64,000 bases of DNA, taken from positions 1,426,001-1,490,000 of the forward strand of contig NZ_NETS01000010.1 of NCBI RefSeq assembly GCF_002150035.1, given 5' to 3'. A program made the position numbers and the translations under genes. Positions 7,942 through 16,671 of the stretch are shown piece by piece (positions within the stretch are counted from its first letter, which is position 1; every line of letters starts with the position of its first letter). The DNA is from Leptospira venezuelensis. GTDB taxonomy: Bacteria; Spirochaetota; Leptospiria; Leptospirales; Leptospiraceae. The notes under the pieces are model-generated. The model was not told the DNA's origin and searched no databases. It saw only the letters and a list, made by a program, of their open reading frames with translations.

Positions 7942-8839
7942 TTATGTTCTCTCTACCCAAAATGGTTTTTTCAGAAGAAAAGACCTTCTCTTTCCCGATA
8001 TTCTTTTTGCAATTTTGGCGATTGGTCTTTTGGTTTTAGGTTCAGGCGGATCTTATTATCCAATTATTCCTGCAGGTTTTGGACTTTTAATCGGAGCGGG
8101 GGCTTACTTTCTACTTACAGGTGGGAAGTCTTACCCGCTGTATTGGGTCAATCACGCATTGAGTTTTGCACTTCTTCTTCCCAGAGATTCAAGGTATGCT
8201 TTGCATGCAGTTTTTGCCTTAGGGGTTGGGCTTGGCCTATGGTGGATTTTAGAACAGAGATTTAAGATACGATTCCCTCTGGCATTATTACAATTTTTGC
8301 TTTTTCTAATATTTTACTTTTTACCTGGAATAGATAGCTGGGCTTCCGCACCTTCTTCTGTGCTTAGAGGATCTTCTTATCCTGATATATATACTCCTGG
8401 TTTTTTCACAGAAGGTACATTGCCTGCGTTTAGATATTCCCCGCTGGAAGCATGTGGCGGATTCGGAGTAATCCTAGCAGTTCCTTTGTTATTACGAAGT
8501 AGTTTAGCTCTTTTACTACCTTTAGGATTTTCTATCCTTCTTTCTGTCTGGATACATATTGCTAAGATTCCAGGTTGGGAAACTGTTTCTGGTCCCGTTT
8601 GGCTTGGAACTTTTTCCTTCATTTTACTTCTGAATTTGCCGGGAAGAAATACAGGCTCACTTTTGCCTCTTTCTTTTTTGAGTTTGGCACCTCTTGGATT
8701 GGCAATTTTTTTCCTTCCACCGGTATTTGTTCCCACATTCCTGTGGGTCTCATCGTTTTTTTTCATTGAATCCATCCTGATTCGTATTTTCCTAGGAGAT
8801 AGGACAGAGAAGAATGAACCAGCTCCTCGCTTTACTTAA
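7931..8839 (+). CDS. Polytopic membrane protein, possible RnfD-like partner
   Basis: 302 residues with about nine hydrophobic segments. The N-terminus FSYVLSTQNGFFRRKDLLFPDILFAIL and a context directly behind an RnfC-like protein suggest an RnfD/NqrB-like membrane subunit. However, the covalent-FMN motif (S-G-A-T-P-L type) is not present; the nearest text is SPLEACGGFG near residue 170. The relationship is therefore suggested by position and topology only. It overlaps the genes on both sides (11 bases upstream, 26 bases downstream), implying coupled translation. Confidence 0.6.
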   Translation: MAFSYVLSTQNGFFRRKDLLFPDILFAILAIGLLVLGSGGSYYPIIPAGFGLLIGAGAYFLLTGGKSYPLYWVNHALSFALLLPRDSRYALHAVFALGVGLGLWWILEQRFKIRFPLALLQFLLFLIFYFLPGIDSWASAPSSVLRGSSYPDIYTPGFFTEGTLPAFRYSPLEACGGFGVILAVPLLLRSSLALLLPLGFSILLSVWIHIAKIPGWETVSGPVWLGTFSFILLLNLPGRNTGSLLPLSFLSLAPLGLAIFFLPPVFVPTFLWVSSFFFIESILIRIFLGDRTEKNEPAPRFT

Positions 8840-9269
8840 GCCAGAGACTGTAATTTTTGAAATAGAAGGTTCCTCTAAGGAAGAAGTGATTAATCAACTT
8901 CTCCAGAAGGCCGTCGACTCGACGCTTATTGCTCGAGACGACAGGGAACTTGTGTACGAATCTCTCATGGCGAGAGAAAAATCCATGTCCACGGGCATCG
9001 GCAGTGGGGTGGCAATTCCACATTGTTCGGTCAATCTGGTGGACGAACTCAAATGTGTGATGGGTCTTTCTCGAAAGGGAATCGATTTTGATGCAATCGA
9101 TCATCTTCCCGTTCATATTTTTATTCTTTTAATCGTTCCCAAATCCAAATTCCAAGAACATATCAAAACTCTGGCACAAATCGCAAAAACCCTCAATGTA
9201 AAAGAGGATCGTGAAAAACTGATCCTTTCCAGAAATTTCGAAGAGATCCGGAAAGCTTTCTCCGCGTGA
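8814..9269 (+). CDS. PTS EIIA-domain protein (PtsN / fructose-type)
   Basis: 151 residues matching the EIIA-Ntr/EIIA-Fru fold. The phosphorylatable His is at residue 70 in GIGSGVAIPHCSV, and the segment LVYESLMAREKSMSTGIG before it is typical. Such proteins receive phosphate from NPr/HPr and regulate transport or metabolism rather than moving sugar themselves when no EIIB/EIIC is present, as here. It overlaps the preceding membrane-protein gene by 26 bases and is followed 12 bases later by an ABC permease, so it may regulate those proteins by phosphorylation-dependent contact; this is inference. Confidence 0.85.
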   Translation: MNQLLALLKPETVIFEIEGSSKEEVINQLLQKAVDSTLIARDDRELVYESLMAREKSMSTGIGSGVAIPHCSVNLVDELKCVMGLSRKGIDFDAIDHLPVHIFILLIVPKSKFQEHIKTLAQIAKTLNVKEDREKLILSRNFEEIRKAFSA

Positions 9270-9281
9270 GAGGGTGAGAGT

Positions 9282-10184
9282 TTGTTAGAAGAAGCGAAAC
9301 GCTTTTTGATCTTTGCGGTTTTCCTTTCCGCGATTTCAGTATTTTTCTCCCAACTCAGGTCTCTAAATAAGGAATTTTTAGAGGCCGACTCAGGAATCCA
9401 AGTCCAGGATTCTTTAGACAGATCGACTAATACTAGTTTTGCGAAAGAATATTTGCAGTTTTGGAAAGGGTTAGTCAGTTTTGATTTGGGAGAAACTGAA
9501 TCTGGGGATCCTGTTATTGCTCATATTCTCTCCAGATTTTGGCCTACATTACATTTGGCTGGTTTTGCAGTAATAACAGGTACATTCTTCTCTGTTTTTC
9601 TGGCTCTGGTTTCTCTTCTTCCTCGTTTTGAATTTATAGGAGAAGTTTTCGGATTTATCAGTCAACTCATCCTATCCACTCCAGTGTTCGTAGTTTCTGT
9701 CTTTCTATTAGTGTTTTTTTTTCTGATACTCGGCTGGCTTCCACCAGGAGGTTATGAACCAGGAAATACCGCATATGTCATCCTGCCTGGAATCGCATTG
9801 GGATCTAGAGTGTTTGCCAGACTTTTTATTTTTGCTCATCAACTGGCCAGAACAGAAAAAAAATCTGCGTATACTAATGTTTTGAAAGCAAGAGGATATT
9901 CAGAAAATCGAATATTATTTCGGCATATTCTACTCAAAGTATCTCCTGTGCTTCTGATCTTGATCTTATTAGATCTGAGTTCTTTACTTTCAGGCGCAAT
10001 CGTAGTGGAGGAGATCTTTTTCTTTCCTGGAATCGGAAAATCCATGTATCATGCGATCCGGACTATGGATTCTGCGCTGCTTTCAGCACTTTTGTTTTAT
10101 AGTGGGACGGTATTCTATATTCTCACCAGGGTTTCTGAAAGAGTAAGAGATAGTCTTTTGGGTTGGGAGGCGGGCGCCGCTTGA
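9282..10184 (+). CDS. ABC transporter permease, OppB/DppB type
   Basis: 300 residues with about six membrane segments and a periplasmic loop after the first. The cytoplasmic loop NVLKARGYSENRILFRHIL matches the EAA loop through which these permeases contact their ATPase. By family it would form half of a peptide or nickel importer channel. The TTG start has GAGAGGGTGAGAG upstream. The stop overlaps the next permease start as TTGA. No ATPase or solute-binding protein gene lies in this operon, which is unusual for the family. Confidence 0.82.
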   Translation: MLEEAKRFLIFAVFLSAISVFFSQLRSLNKEFLEADSGIQVQDSLDRSTNTSFAKEYLQFWKGLVSFDLGETESGDPVIAHILSRFWPTLHLAGFAVITGTFFSVFLALVSLLPRFEFIGEVFGFISQLILSTPVFVVSVFLLVFFFLILGWLPPGGYEPGNTAYVILPGIALGSRVFARLFIFAHQLARTEKKSAYTNVLKARGYSENRILFRHILLKVSPVLLILILLDLSSLLSGAIVVEEIFFFPGIGKSMYHAIRTMDSALLSALLFYSGTVFYILTRVSERVRDSLLGWEAGAA

Positions 10185-10951
10185 AAACTCTTAACCTGCT
10201 TCGTTACGGAACTATCTCTCTATATTTAGTTTTAGTTATATTTGGAATATTATTTAAATCCGCACCTACAGAATTAAATTTGAAAGAATCCTTTCTTTCT
10301 CCTTCTTTCGATTTCCCGTTCGGTAAAGATAGATTGGGAAGAGATGTTTTTTCCATGTTTGCATATGGAAGTTTGGCAACCTTCTTATTTGCATTTCCTG
10401 CAAGAGTTCTTACGTTAACAGTGGCTTCCTTAATAGGTTTGGCTTCTTATACTAGTCCATTCTTTAAGAAGAATGTATTCTCTCCTTTGTCTTCTGTGTT
10501 TGTTTCTCTACCTTCACTACTTTTAGCATTAATTGTAGTTCAAGTTTTTGGAGCAGGGCCGATCCCTTTATTTTTAGCGATTGTCCTGGGAGATTGGGCG
10601 CAAGCTTACGAAACGGTCCGAGCTAAGATAGATGAAGTAAGCACAAGCGGATATGCATTAGCTGCCTCTTGTTTCGGAGCAAGTAAATCTTATGTTTTTA
10701 GGGCACATCTTCTTCCTCAAGCGTTTCAAATATTAAGAGTACTTTTGTTTACAGGACTTCCGGCAGTAGTAATGACTCTTGCGATCTTTGGATTTTTAGG
10801 AATTTCAGCAAGTGGAGAATTATTTGGTCCCGGGCTAGGAGAACAAATTGCGTTTTCTAAAGATTATGCGCAGAATGCTCCTTGGTCTTTAGTGTTTCCT
10901 ACTCTTGGAATTTTAGGTTTAGTGATGACTGTAGGAGGAAAACGTTCTTGA
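10181..10951 (+). CDS. ABC transporter permease, OppC/DppC type
   Basis: 256 residues from the TTG at 10181, which overlaps the previous stop (TTGA) and has GGAGG about ten bases upstream; an upstream TTG at 10163 is in frame but less likely. The FPFGKDRLGRDVFS stretch is the conserved N-terminal loop of OppC/DppC proteins, and GYALAASCFGASKSYVFRAHLLPQ is the EAA loop for ATPase contact. Five or so membrane segments are seen. With the OppB-type protein it should form a heterodimeric permease; the missing ATPases must be encoded elsewhere or shared with another transporter. Confidence 0.82.
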   Translation: MKTLNLLRYGTISLYLVLVIFGILFKSAPTELNLKESFLSPSFDFPFGKDRLGRDVFSMFAYGSLATFLFAFPARVLTLTVASLIGLASYTSPFFKKNVFSPLSSVFVSLPSLLLALIVVQVFGAGPIPLFLAIVLGDWAQAYETVRAKIDEVSTSGYALAASCFGASKSYVFRAHLLPQAFQILRVLLFTGLPAVVMTLAIFGFLGISASGELFGPGLGEQIAFSKDYAQNAPWSLVFPTLGILGLVMTVGGKRS

Positions 10952-12576
10952 AACTGTTATTCTTCCGAAATTGTTCCGCCGTTGTTTTATTAATTTGTTT
11001 GTCTCCGTTATTTATTGGAATGCCAACATATGCGATAGATGAGTATTATCGTTTTCCTGAATATTCTTCTCCCGAAAAAATCAAATTCGAAAAGGAAAGA
11101 AAACTTTGTATTTTCCCGCTTAGAAATTTATCCGGAGATTCATCTTTGGACTTTTATTCTTCGGGATACGCTTCCGTTCTTTATTCCGGTTTAAAATCAT
11201 TAGTTCAGATCTATGACGAATCTTTGATCCCTAAATCTATCCAACATCCTTTCGGTCCAAATCCTTCTGATGTTAAACCGAATTTAAGGGAAGGAGAATG
11301 GGATTATAGAGGTCTGGAAAAATTAAAAAAAGAAGAACTTTCATTAAACGTTTCAAAAGATCCTAGATACTTAACTTTAAAAGTTCAACCTTACGAGGCA
11401 GAGCCTGCTCCTGATGAGGGTTTTCTTATTCCAATCTCCAGAAAATATGACTGTTTCTATTCAACATACGGTGAATTTGAGAAGAAGGGAGAAGAAATTA
11501 GAATTAGTATCCGGATGCGATCCTCCAAAGACGGGTCTAAAAAGGAATTCTCTCATAAAACAAGTGTTAGGCGATCTTACCAAGAATTAAATCCGGTCAT
11601 TGAAGAGATCCGCAAAACACTTTTGGGAAAACATACTAAAGTTCTTTCTGTAAAAACCGGAAACCAATACGATTCACTTGTATTTTTGGATGGGAATTAT
11701 ATAGGTAAAACTCCTTTAAAAAGAAATGATATTCTTTCTGGAATTCATGATATTCGGATCACTAAAAACGGATATTCTGATTGGATAGGCCAGGTTGATC
11801 TGAGAGAATCCCCTAAAGATCTGGATATTGTATTAGAAAAAGATAAAAAAGAGGGTTTTATTTCTGTCGATTCCGATCCCCAAGGTGCTAAAGTATATTT
11901 AGGCTCCGAATATTTGGGAGTTACTCCGCTTGCAAAGGTTCCGGTCAAAGTTGGTTGGAATAGGTTGAGATTTGTTTTGGCCGATCACGTGGACCAATTC
12001 AAGGGAGTGGAAATCAAAAAAGGAGAAGTATCTGAAGTCAAGGCTCGATTGAAAGAAGGGGAATCCGTTTCGTATTATAAAAATAAAAAGTATTTGTTCT
12101 TAGATCATACCTATGATGATTTCGCAATTTATTCTCTTTATGGAAGTTTGTTCTTCTATGCAGGATACTATTATTTTAATTTAAGAGCTGATCAGGCCTT
12201 GGAAAATGCAAGGCCTATGGTCCAGATCACCAATTTTACGGCTCTTCAAGAATTGCAGCAATCTTCTCCTAATTTCCAAACATTTGCTCTCTCTTATTTT
12301 TATCAGGAAAGTATCTATAACGATGCTAAAAGCAAATCCGATTATTTTAGATCCATTTCCGGAAGGTTCGGAAAACACCAAGGTATCCATGGTGGGCTCA
12401 TGTTGTATGGGATCGGAACAATGTTGATCTTATCTGCAACATTCTATGCTCTAGGTTTAGATTCTGAAACCTTAGAGGTAGGGGTGGCTCCTGTAAAAAC
12501 CATGCCCACATTCGTAAAAGGTATAGAAGGCCAGTATGAAGCAGAGTCTTACGCAAAGTTTAATATGAGATTCTGA
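10948..12576 (+). CDS. Secreted PEGA-domain protein
   Basis: 542 residues from the TTG at 10948, chosen because it overlaps the permease stop (TTGA), has AGGAGGA upstream and gives a clean signal peptide ending near PTYA. Two PEGA domains are seen, at residues ~234-284 (FLDGNYIGKTPLKR, GIHDIRITKNGY) and ~301-358 (SDPQGAKVYLGSEYLGVTPL). The first ~200 residues contain LCIFPLRNLSGDSSLDFYSSGYASVLYSGL, a periplasmic fold often used to assemble a multi-protein function. The last ~170 residues include one or two hydrophobic stretches. PEGA domains are usually surface or periplasmic and bind glycans or peptides. It is the last gene of the packed operon. Confidence 0.75.
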   Translation: MKLLFFRNCSAVVLLICLSPLFIGMPTYAIDEYYRFPEYSSPEKIKFEKERKLCIFPLRNLSGDSSLDFYSSGYASVLYSGLKSLVQIYDESLIPKSIQHPFGPNPSDVKPNLREGEWDYRGLEKLKKEELSLNVSKDPRYLTLKVQPYEAEPAPDEGFLIPISRKYDCFYSTYGEFEKKGEEIRISIRMRSSKDGSKKEFSHKTSVRRSYQELNPVIEEIRKTLLGKHTKVLSVKTGNQYDSLVFLDGNYIGKTPLKRNDILSGIHDIRITKNGYSDWIGQVDLRESPKDLDIVLEKDKKEGFISVDSDPQGAKVYLGSEYLGVTPLAKVPVKVGWNRLRFVLADHVDQFKGVEIKKGEVSEVKARLKEGESVSYYKNKKYLFLDHTYDDFAIYSLYGSLFFYAGYYYFNLRADQALENARPMVQITNFTALQELQQSSPNFQTFALSYFYQESIYNDAKSKSDYFRSISGRFGKHQGIHGGLMLYGIGTMLILSATFYALGLDSETLEVGVAPVKTMPTFVKGIEGQYEAESYAKFNMRF

Positions 12577-12637
12577 TTAAATCATTACTATTTCTTCTCT
12601 ATCCTGGGCTGTTTTCGGGAAAAATTTGGTATATTAT

Positions 12638-13201
12638 ATGATGTCAGATCAACAAATCGCAATCGTCGCAGTTATAGTCGTGCTCTCAGGCATCTTCGCA
12701 TTCATATTCTTGGGGGTTTATTTAACCAAGTATCAATACTTTGAGATGGATTTTAGTAAGGGGATTCTATTAAAAAGAATTAAATTTTCACGAGTCGATT
12801 TGGATTGGCAAGTCGGTAAGGTGTATGGATTTCCAGATGAATTTGGCGAGATAAAGGTGATGAATCGAAGGGAGATTTTTATCCGATCCGGCTTTAACGA
12901 ACCGGGACAGGAAATTTTAACCTGGAATTATAGGATTCGTGAACTTCAAATCTTTGGGAGAATTATCATGACCGCTAACGAACCTTGGCTTGAAATCCGA
13001 ATGGGTTATGCAAGTTTGATTGGTGGAATATATATCGGTTCCTTTATGAATTTTGCTTTTAGCGGAGTCATTTCTGAAATTATACCGTCGAGCCCATTCG
13101 TATTCTTTTTGATATTAGGAACTTATTTCTGGTTTTTAAAATATCAGATCATAAATCGTACAATCAATATATGCAAGAAATTCTGTGTTGGTTTGCGATA
13201 A
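12638..13201 (+). CDS. Small membrane protein of unknown function
   Basis: About 187 residues with one membrane helix at the N-terminus (IAIVAVIVVLSGIFAFIFLGVYL) and two near residues 125-165, with a soluble domain of ~100 residues between. The soluble part (WQVGKVYGFPDEFGEIKVMNRREIFIRSG) resembles no family I can name. Starts at 12638, 12641 and an upstream TTG at 12626 are all possible. It faces folC tail-to-tail across 138 bases that show no obvious terminator. Confidence 0.6.
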   Translation: MMSDQQIAIVAVIVVLSGIFAFIFLGVYLTKYQYFEMDFSKGILLKRIKFSRVDLDWQVGKVYGFPDEFGEIKVMNRREIFIRSGFNEPGQEILTWNYRIRELQIFGRIIMTANEPWLEIRMGYASLIGGIYIGSFMNFAFSGVISEIIPSSPFVFFLILGTYFWFLKYQIINRTINICKKFCVGLR

Positions 13202-13339
13202 ACCTTTCACCTCCGAAAATTTTCCCTGCATTTTTAATGATGGATTTAGTTTCTAAGATCCGGATAAGCAACCTTGGAAGATCATCGATTTTATTTTAAG
13301 CGGCCTTTCTAGAGTTCTTTGGCGTATCGGACCAAATAT

Positions 13340-14545
13340 TTAAGATTTAATATAAGAATATAATCTAAAACTTCCTAAAACTAAGATCGCATTTTCATTA
13401 TCCGAAGGTTTTAGCATTTCAGAAAGTTTTTCTGGAGCGATAGAGTAAGATCCATATCCATCCGGGAGTTTGAATTCTTTAGAATCTAAAAAATGCAAAT
13501 CTGACTTTTGAGTTTTTGTATAATCTAAAAGTTTTTCCGCCATAGATTCTCCTTCTTTGTCCGGTAAAAATCCAGCTAAGATGGAGAATCTTTTTTCCGG
13601 AAACGCAGAAGATAAAGACGCGAGTGTAACTCGGATTGCATCTGGGTTATGAGCGGGGTCAAATACGATAAACGGAGAGTGAGATATGATTTCTAATCTA
13701 CCAGGTGGACGAGGAAGAGGCTTTGCAACTTCCTTCTCAGTTTTTTGGATTGCGATTTCGTTTTTAGAAATGATCTCTTCTAATCTATGTACAATAAACT
13801 TTACATACTCTTGGTTGTGATCTAGATACGACCTTCCTTCGGGTAACGCAGGATAAAGAAATAACTCTAAATTTTTTTCTAAACAAAATTCTTTGAGTAT
13901 TTTTAAGAGAGAAGGTTCTGGTTCTAATGCGAATACGATTTTAGTTCTTTCAGTTACTATTCCCAATTTCTCTTTTAGGATGGCTTCTTTTGTATTTCCC
14001 AAAACTGCTTTATGATCTTCTCCGATAGCACATACTACTAACACATCCGGATCTGCCAGTTTAGTAGCATCTAACCTTCCTCCTAGACCGGCTTCGTATA
14101 CTTGGACCGCAATATCCTTTTTTTCGAATAAAACGAAGGATCCAAGAGTAAACCATTCAAACCAAGAAAGAAAGGAAAGCTCCTCTGCGTTGCTTTCTGT
14201 AAATAGTATATTAGAGATCTCTTTTAGATTTTCATCATTTACCGGATTAAAATGTGGGCTGAGACGAATTCTTTCTTTTGGATCGAATAGATGGGGAGAA
14301 GTGTACAAACCTGTTTTGTATCCAAGATTAGAAAAACTTCCTGCTAAAAAATGAGAAACGGAACCTTTTCCGTTTGTCCCGACTACAGAAATCCTAAGCC
14401 TTTCTTTTCTCCTGTTTCTCCAACTGTGGGAATCTACAAGAGTACGGAATGGATCCAGAGAATAGTCCCCAAATACGTTAAAATTCCTGGTCTTCTCTAA
14501 ATTGGTTAATTGGGATCCGAATTCTAAAAAATCTGGGATAGACAT
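13340..14545 (-). CDS. folC: Folylpolyglutamate / dihydrofolate synthase
   Basis: 401 residues of the Mur-ligase family. The P-loop GTNGKGSVSHFLA is near residue 54, followed by GLYTSPHLFDPKERIRL, the folate-binding loop. VYEAGLGGRLDATKL is the conserved metal and ADP region, and FDPAHNPDAIRVTL is the start of the C-terminal glutamate-ligase domain. The enzyme adds glutamate to dihydropteroate and folates in the cytoplasm. It lies 21 bases behind aroE on the same strand, so both are probably one transcript. Confidence 0.92.
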   Translation of the reverse strand: MSIPDFLEFGSQLTNLEKTRNFNVFGDYSLDPFRTLVDSHSWRNRRKERLRISVVGTNGKGSVSHFLAGSFSNLGYKTGLYTSPHLFDPKERIRLSPHFNPVNDENLKEISNILFTESNAEELSFLSWFEWFTLGSFVLFEKKDIAVQVYEAGLGGRLDATKLADPDVLVVCAIGEDHKAVLGNTKEAILKEKLGIVTERTKIVFALEPEPSLLKILKEFCLEKNLELFLYPALPEGRSYLDHNQEYVKFIVHRLEEIISKNEIAIQKTEKEVAKPLPRPPGRLEIISHSPFIVFDPAHNPDAIRVTLASLSSAFPEKRFSILAGFLPDKEGESMAEKLLDYTKTQKSDLHFLDSKEFKLPDGYGSYSIAPEKLSEMLKPSDNENAILVLGSFRLYSYIKS

Positions 14546-14566
14546 TTATGATTTTCTAATATTTTC

Positions 14567-15433
14567 TCAGGTATAGCCAAGTGCTTGTAACAGTCGAAAT
14601 CTTCCTTTCTCGATAAGTTCCGGGCTTAAACTCACACCAGTGAATAATCGGAATTGTTCTACTGCTTGGTAGAGCAACATTTCTGTTCCTGGTACGATAC
14701 TCGCTTCCTTCTTCTTGGCTCCTAAAACCAATGGGGTTTCCAAAGGATTATAAACGATGTCGAATACAACTTGTCCTTCTCTAAAACAAGACTCAGGGAT
14801 TATAGGTCCTGGATCCTTTCCTTTCATTCCGAGAGGAGTTGTGTGAATGATGAGTGAATATTCCGAAAAATTCTTTTGTACTTCGTTTAGATCGGACGAT
14901 TGTATCTTTGCGGATGAAATATTGGAGAGTAGTCCAATCAATTCTTCAGAAGTTTTAGGATTTCTTGCAGCAATAGTTAGATCTTTTACTCCCGCTTCTT
15001 TCAATAAGGTAAAAGAAATTCCGCGCGCGCTTCCTCCGCTTCCGATCAATAACACTTTTCCTTTTAAACTTTCCGGGAAAGATTCTTGGACAGAGCGAAC
15101 TGCACCTATTCCGTCCGTATTATACGCGCTAATCGATCCGTTTTCAAAAACCAAAGTGTTACTTGCTTTAACTGTTTGGGAAGTTTGGTCTGTTTTGTCT
15201 GCGAGTTGAAATGCAATTTCCTTATGAGGAATTGTGACTGACAAACCTTTGACTCCGAACTTTGACAAAGAAAGAAGTTCCTTTTTTTCCAAAGTTTCCA
15301 CTGGAAAAACCAAATATCCGCAGTCCAGACTTAGGTCGTCATACCATGAGCCATGCAATAAAGGTGATAAGGTATGAGATAGGGGGTTCCCTACGATCCC
15401 GAAGTATTTTGAGCTGTCTCGAAAGATTTTCAA
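14567..15433 (-). CDS. aroE: Shikimate dehydrogenase
   Basis: 288 residues from TTG at 15433, which gives the expected family length. A longer frame reaching 15547 would overlap the divergent gene on the other strand and has no family counterpart. N-terminal FGIVGNPLSHTLSPLLH and SVTIPHK carry the shikimate-binding serines and the catalytic Lys. NTDGIGAVRS follows, and LLIGSGGSARGISFTLL is the NADP-binding Rossmann loop. It reduces 3-dehydroshikimate to shikimate in aromatic amino-acid synthesis. The neighbouring folC uses chorismate-derived p-aminobenzoate downstream of the same pathway. Confidence 0.92.
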   Translation of the reverse strand: MKIFRDSSKYFGIVGNPLSHTLSPLLHGSWYDDLSLDCGYLVFPVETLEKKELLSLSKFGVKGLSVTIPHKEIAFQLADKTDQTSQTVKASNTLVFENGSISAYNTDGIGAVRSVQESFPESLKGKVLLIGSGGSARGISFTLLKEAGVKDLTIAARNPKTSEELIGLLSNISSAKIQSSDLNEVQKNFSEYSLIIHTTPLGMKGKDPGPIIPESCFREGQVVFDIVYNPLETPLVLGAKKKEASIVPGTEMLLYQAVEQFRLFTGVSLSPELIEKGRFRLLQALGYT

Positions 15434-15494
15434 TTGGTTCCGCTTCTTTTTTACTAAAATTCTCGACTTTATCCGAAAACCCGGAAAACCTGTA

Positions 15495-15893
15495 ATGCAG
15501 ATGGGAATCCTGGCCTCGCTCAACGATTTTCTCCCTTTACTCGGCACTCAACCCTTTTTAGTTTTAGCTTCTTCTTCGGGTTGGTGGACGACATTCACGG
15601 ATATACTGTTTGTTCTGTCTATTAGTGGCGGTTTAGCCTGGTATTTTTATTATTATAAAAGAAAGGATCTTTTAGGTGGTTACTGGGTGGCGTTTTTAGT
15701 CGCTATTCTGGGATCTCTAATCATTCTTTCTATCTTCCAAGACCTGATTCGAGAAGTGGTGTATTGGTTAATCTCACCAAAGATTGGAATCTACCAGGTT
15801 GCAAATGTGAATTTGATCGCGGTACTATTGGGCGGATACTCCATGCTCTATATTATGAACCGTATCAATCATAATAAAGAACGCAGAGACTGA
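15495..15893 (+). CDS. Small membrane protein of unknown function
   Basis: 132 residues with three predicted membrane helices (about residues 35-50, 62-85 and 105-122) and a short basic tail, HNKERRD. The ATG at 15495 is preceded by GGAAAA; a second ATG lies two codons on. It is transcribed away from aroE, and the two starts are ~60 bases apart, so a shared divergent promoter region is likely. The stop faces the next minus-strand gene at 7 bases. I recognise no family. Confidence 0.65.
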   Translation: MQMGILASLNDFLPLLGTQPFLVLASSSGWWTTFTDILFVLSISGGLAWYFYYYKRKDLLGGYWVAFLVAILGSLIILSIFQDLIREVVYWLISPKIGIYQVANVNLIAVLLGGYSMLYIMNRINHNKERRD

Positions 15894-15900
15894 TCTAAGC

Positions 15901-16671
15901 TTATATCTTCTTTTGTTTTTCCGCCAGGGTCATTTCGAATACCTTGGCGTATTTTAAGAAATTATAATAGAAGCCCATAATAGCGAGGATTAGTCCTCTT
16001 CTTCCGTCCAAAAATCCAAGTCTTACAAAATACATCCAAAAAGATTTGTATCCTGCTTCTAATAGGGCTAAGAATAAACCGCTACGTTTTCCTTTTCCGA
16101 ATTTTTCAGTGGCAGCAAGTTCCGAATATCTATTAATAAAACTAACATGGTCGAATAGATTTTCGTAGGAATAATGGAATACGGGATTTTTTAATTTCTT
16201 TCTACTTCCAGACAATTCCACGGCCTCATGGACCTTTCCGCCCACAAATTTGCCTTTTGATTTTAAGAATAGTCTGGCCCGATAATTTGGATACCAGCCT
16301 CCATGTCGGATCCATTTTCCCATATACATTGTTAGTCTAGGGATGATGAACCCGTCTTCGCTTGGTTCTCCATTCTGGAATAAGTTTTTAATTTCTTCTT
16401 TTAGGCTGGGAGAAAGTTCTTCGTCCGCATCCAGAGTAAGTATCCAAGGGTTTGCCGCCAAAGAGATTACGTGATTTTTCTGGGAAACATAATCGTCGAA
16501 TTTTCGGAGGACTACTTTGGCCCCCTTCTTCTTTGCGATACTCTCTGTTTTATCCTCGGAACCAGAATCCAATACGATGATCTCATTTACGAAATCTAGA
16601 GAAGACAGACATCTTTCGATATTATCTTCTTCGTTTAATGTTATGATACAGGCTGAGATTGGTAACATCAA
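15901..16671 (-). CDS. Family 2 glycosyltransferase, WaaE/KdtX-like
   Basis: 256 residues. ACIITLNEEDNIERCLSSL at the N-terminus, VLDSGSEDKT and the D-x-D-type LTLDADEELSP are typical of the small GT2 enzymes that add a glucose or heptose to the LPS inner core (WaaE/KdtX group). RHGGWYPNYRARLF near residue 140 is also characteristic. A hydrophobic C-terminal stretch probably touches the inner membrane. It overlaps the upstream ATPase gene by 4 bases (ATGA), which suggests coupled expression with a regulator. Confidence 0.82.
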   Translation of the reverse strand: MMLPISACIITLNEEDNIERCLSSLDFVNEIIVLDSGSEDKTESIAKKKGAKVVLRKFDDYVSQKNHVISLAANPWILTLDADEELSPSLKEEIKNLFQNGEPSEDGFIIPRLTMYMGKWIRHGGWYPNYRARLFLKSKGKFVGGKVHEAVELSGSRKKLKNPVFHYSYENLFDHVSFINRYSELAATEKFGKGKRSGLFLALLEAGYKSFWMYFVRLGFLDGRRGLILAIMGFYYNFLKYAKVFEMTLAEKQKKI

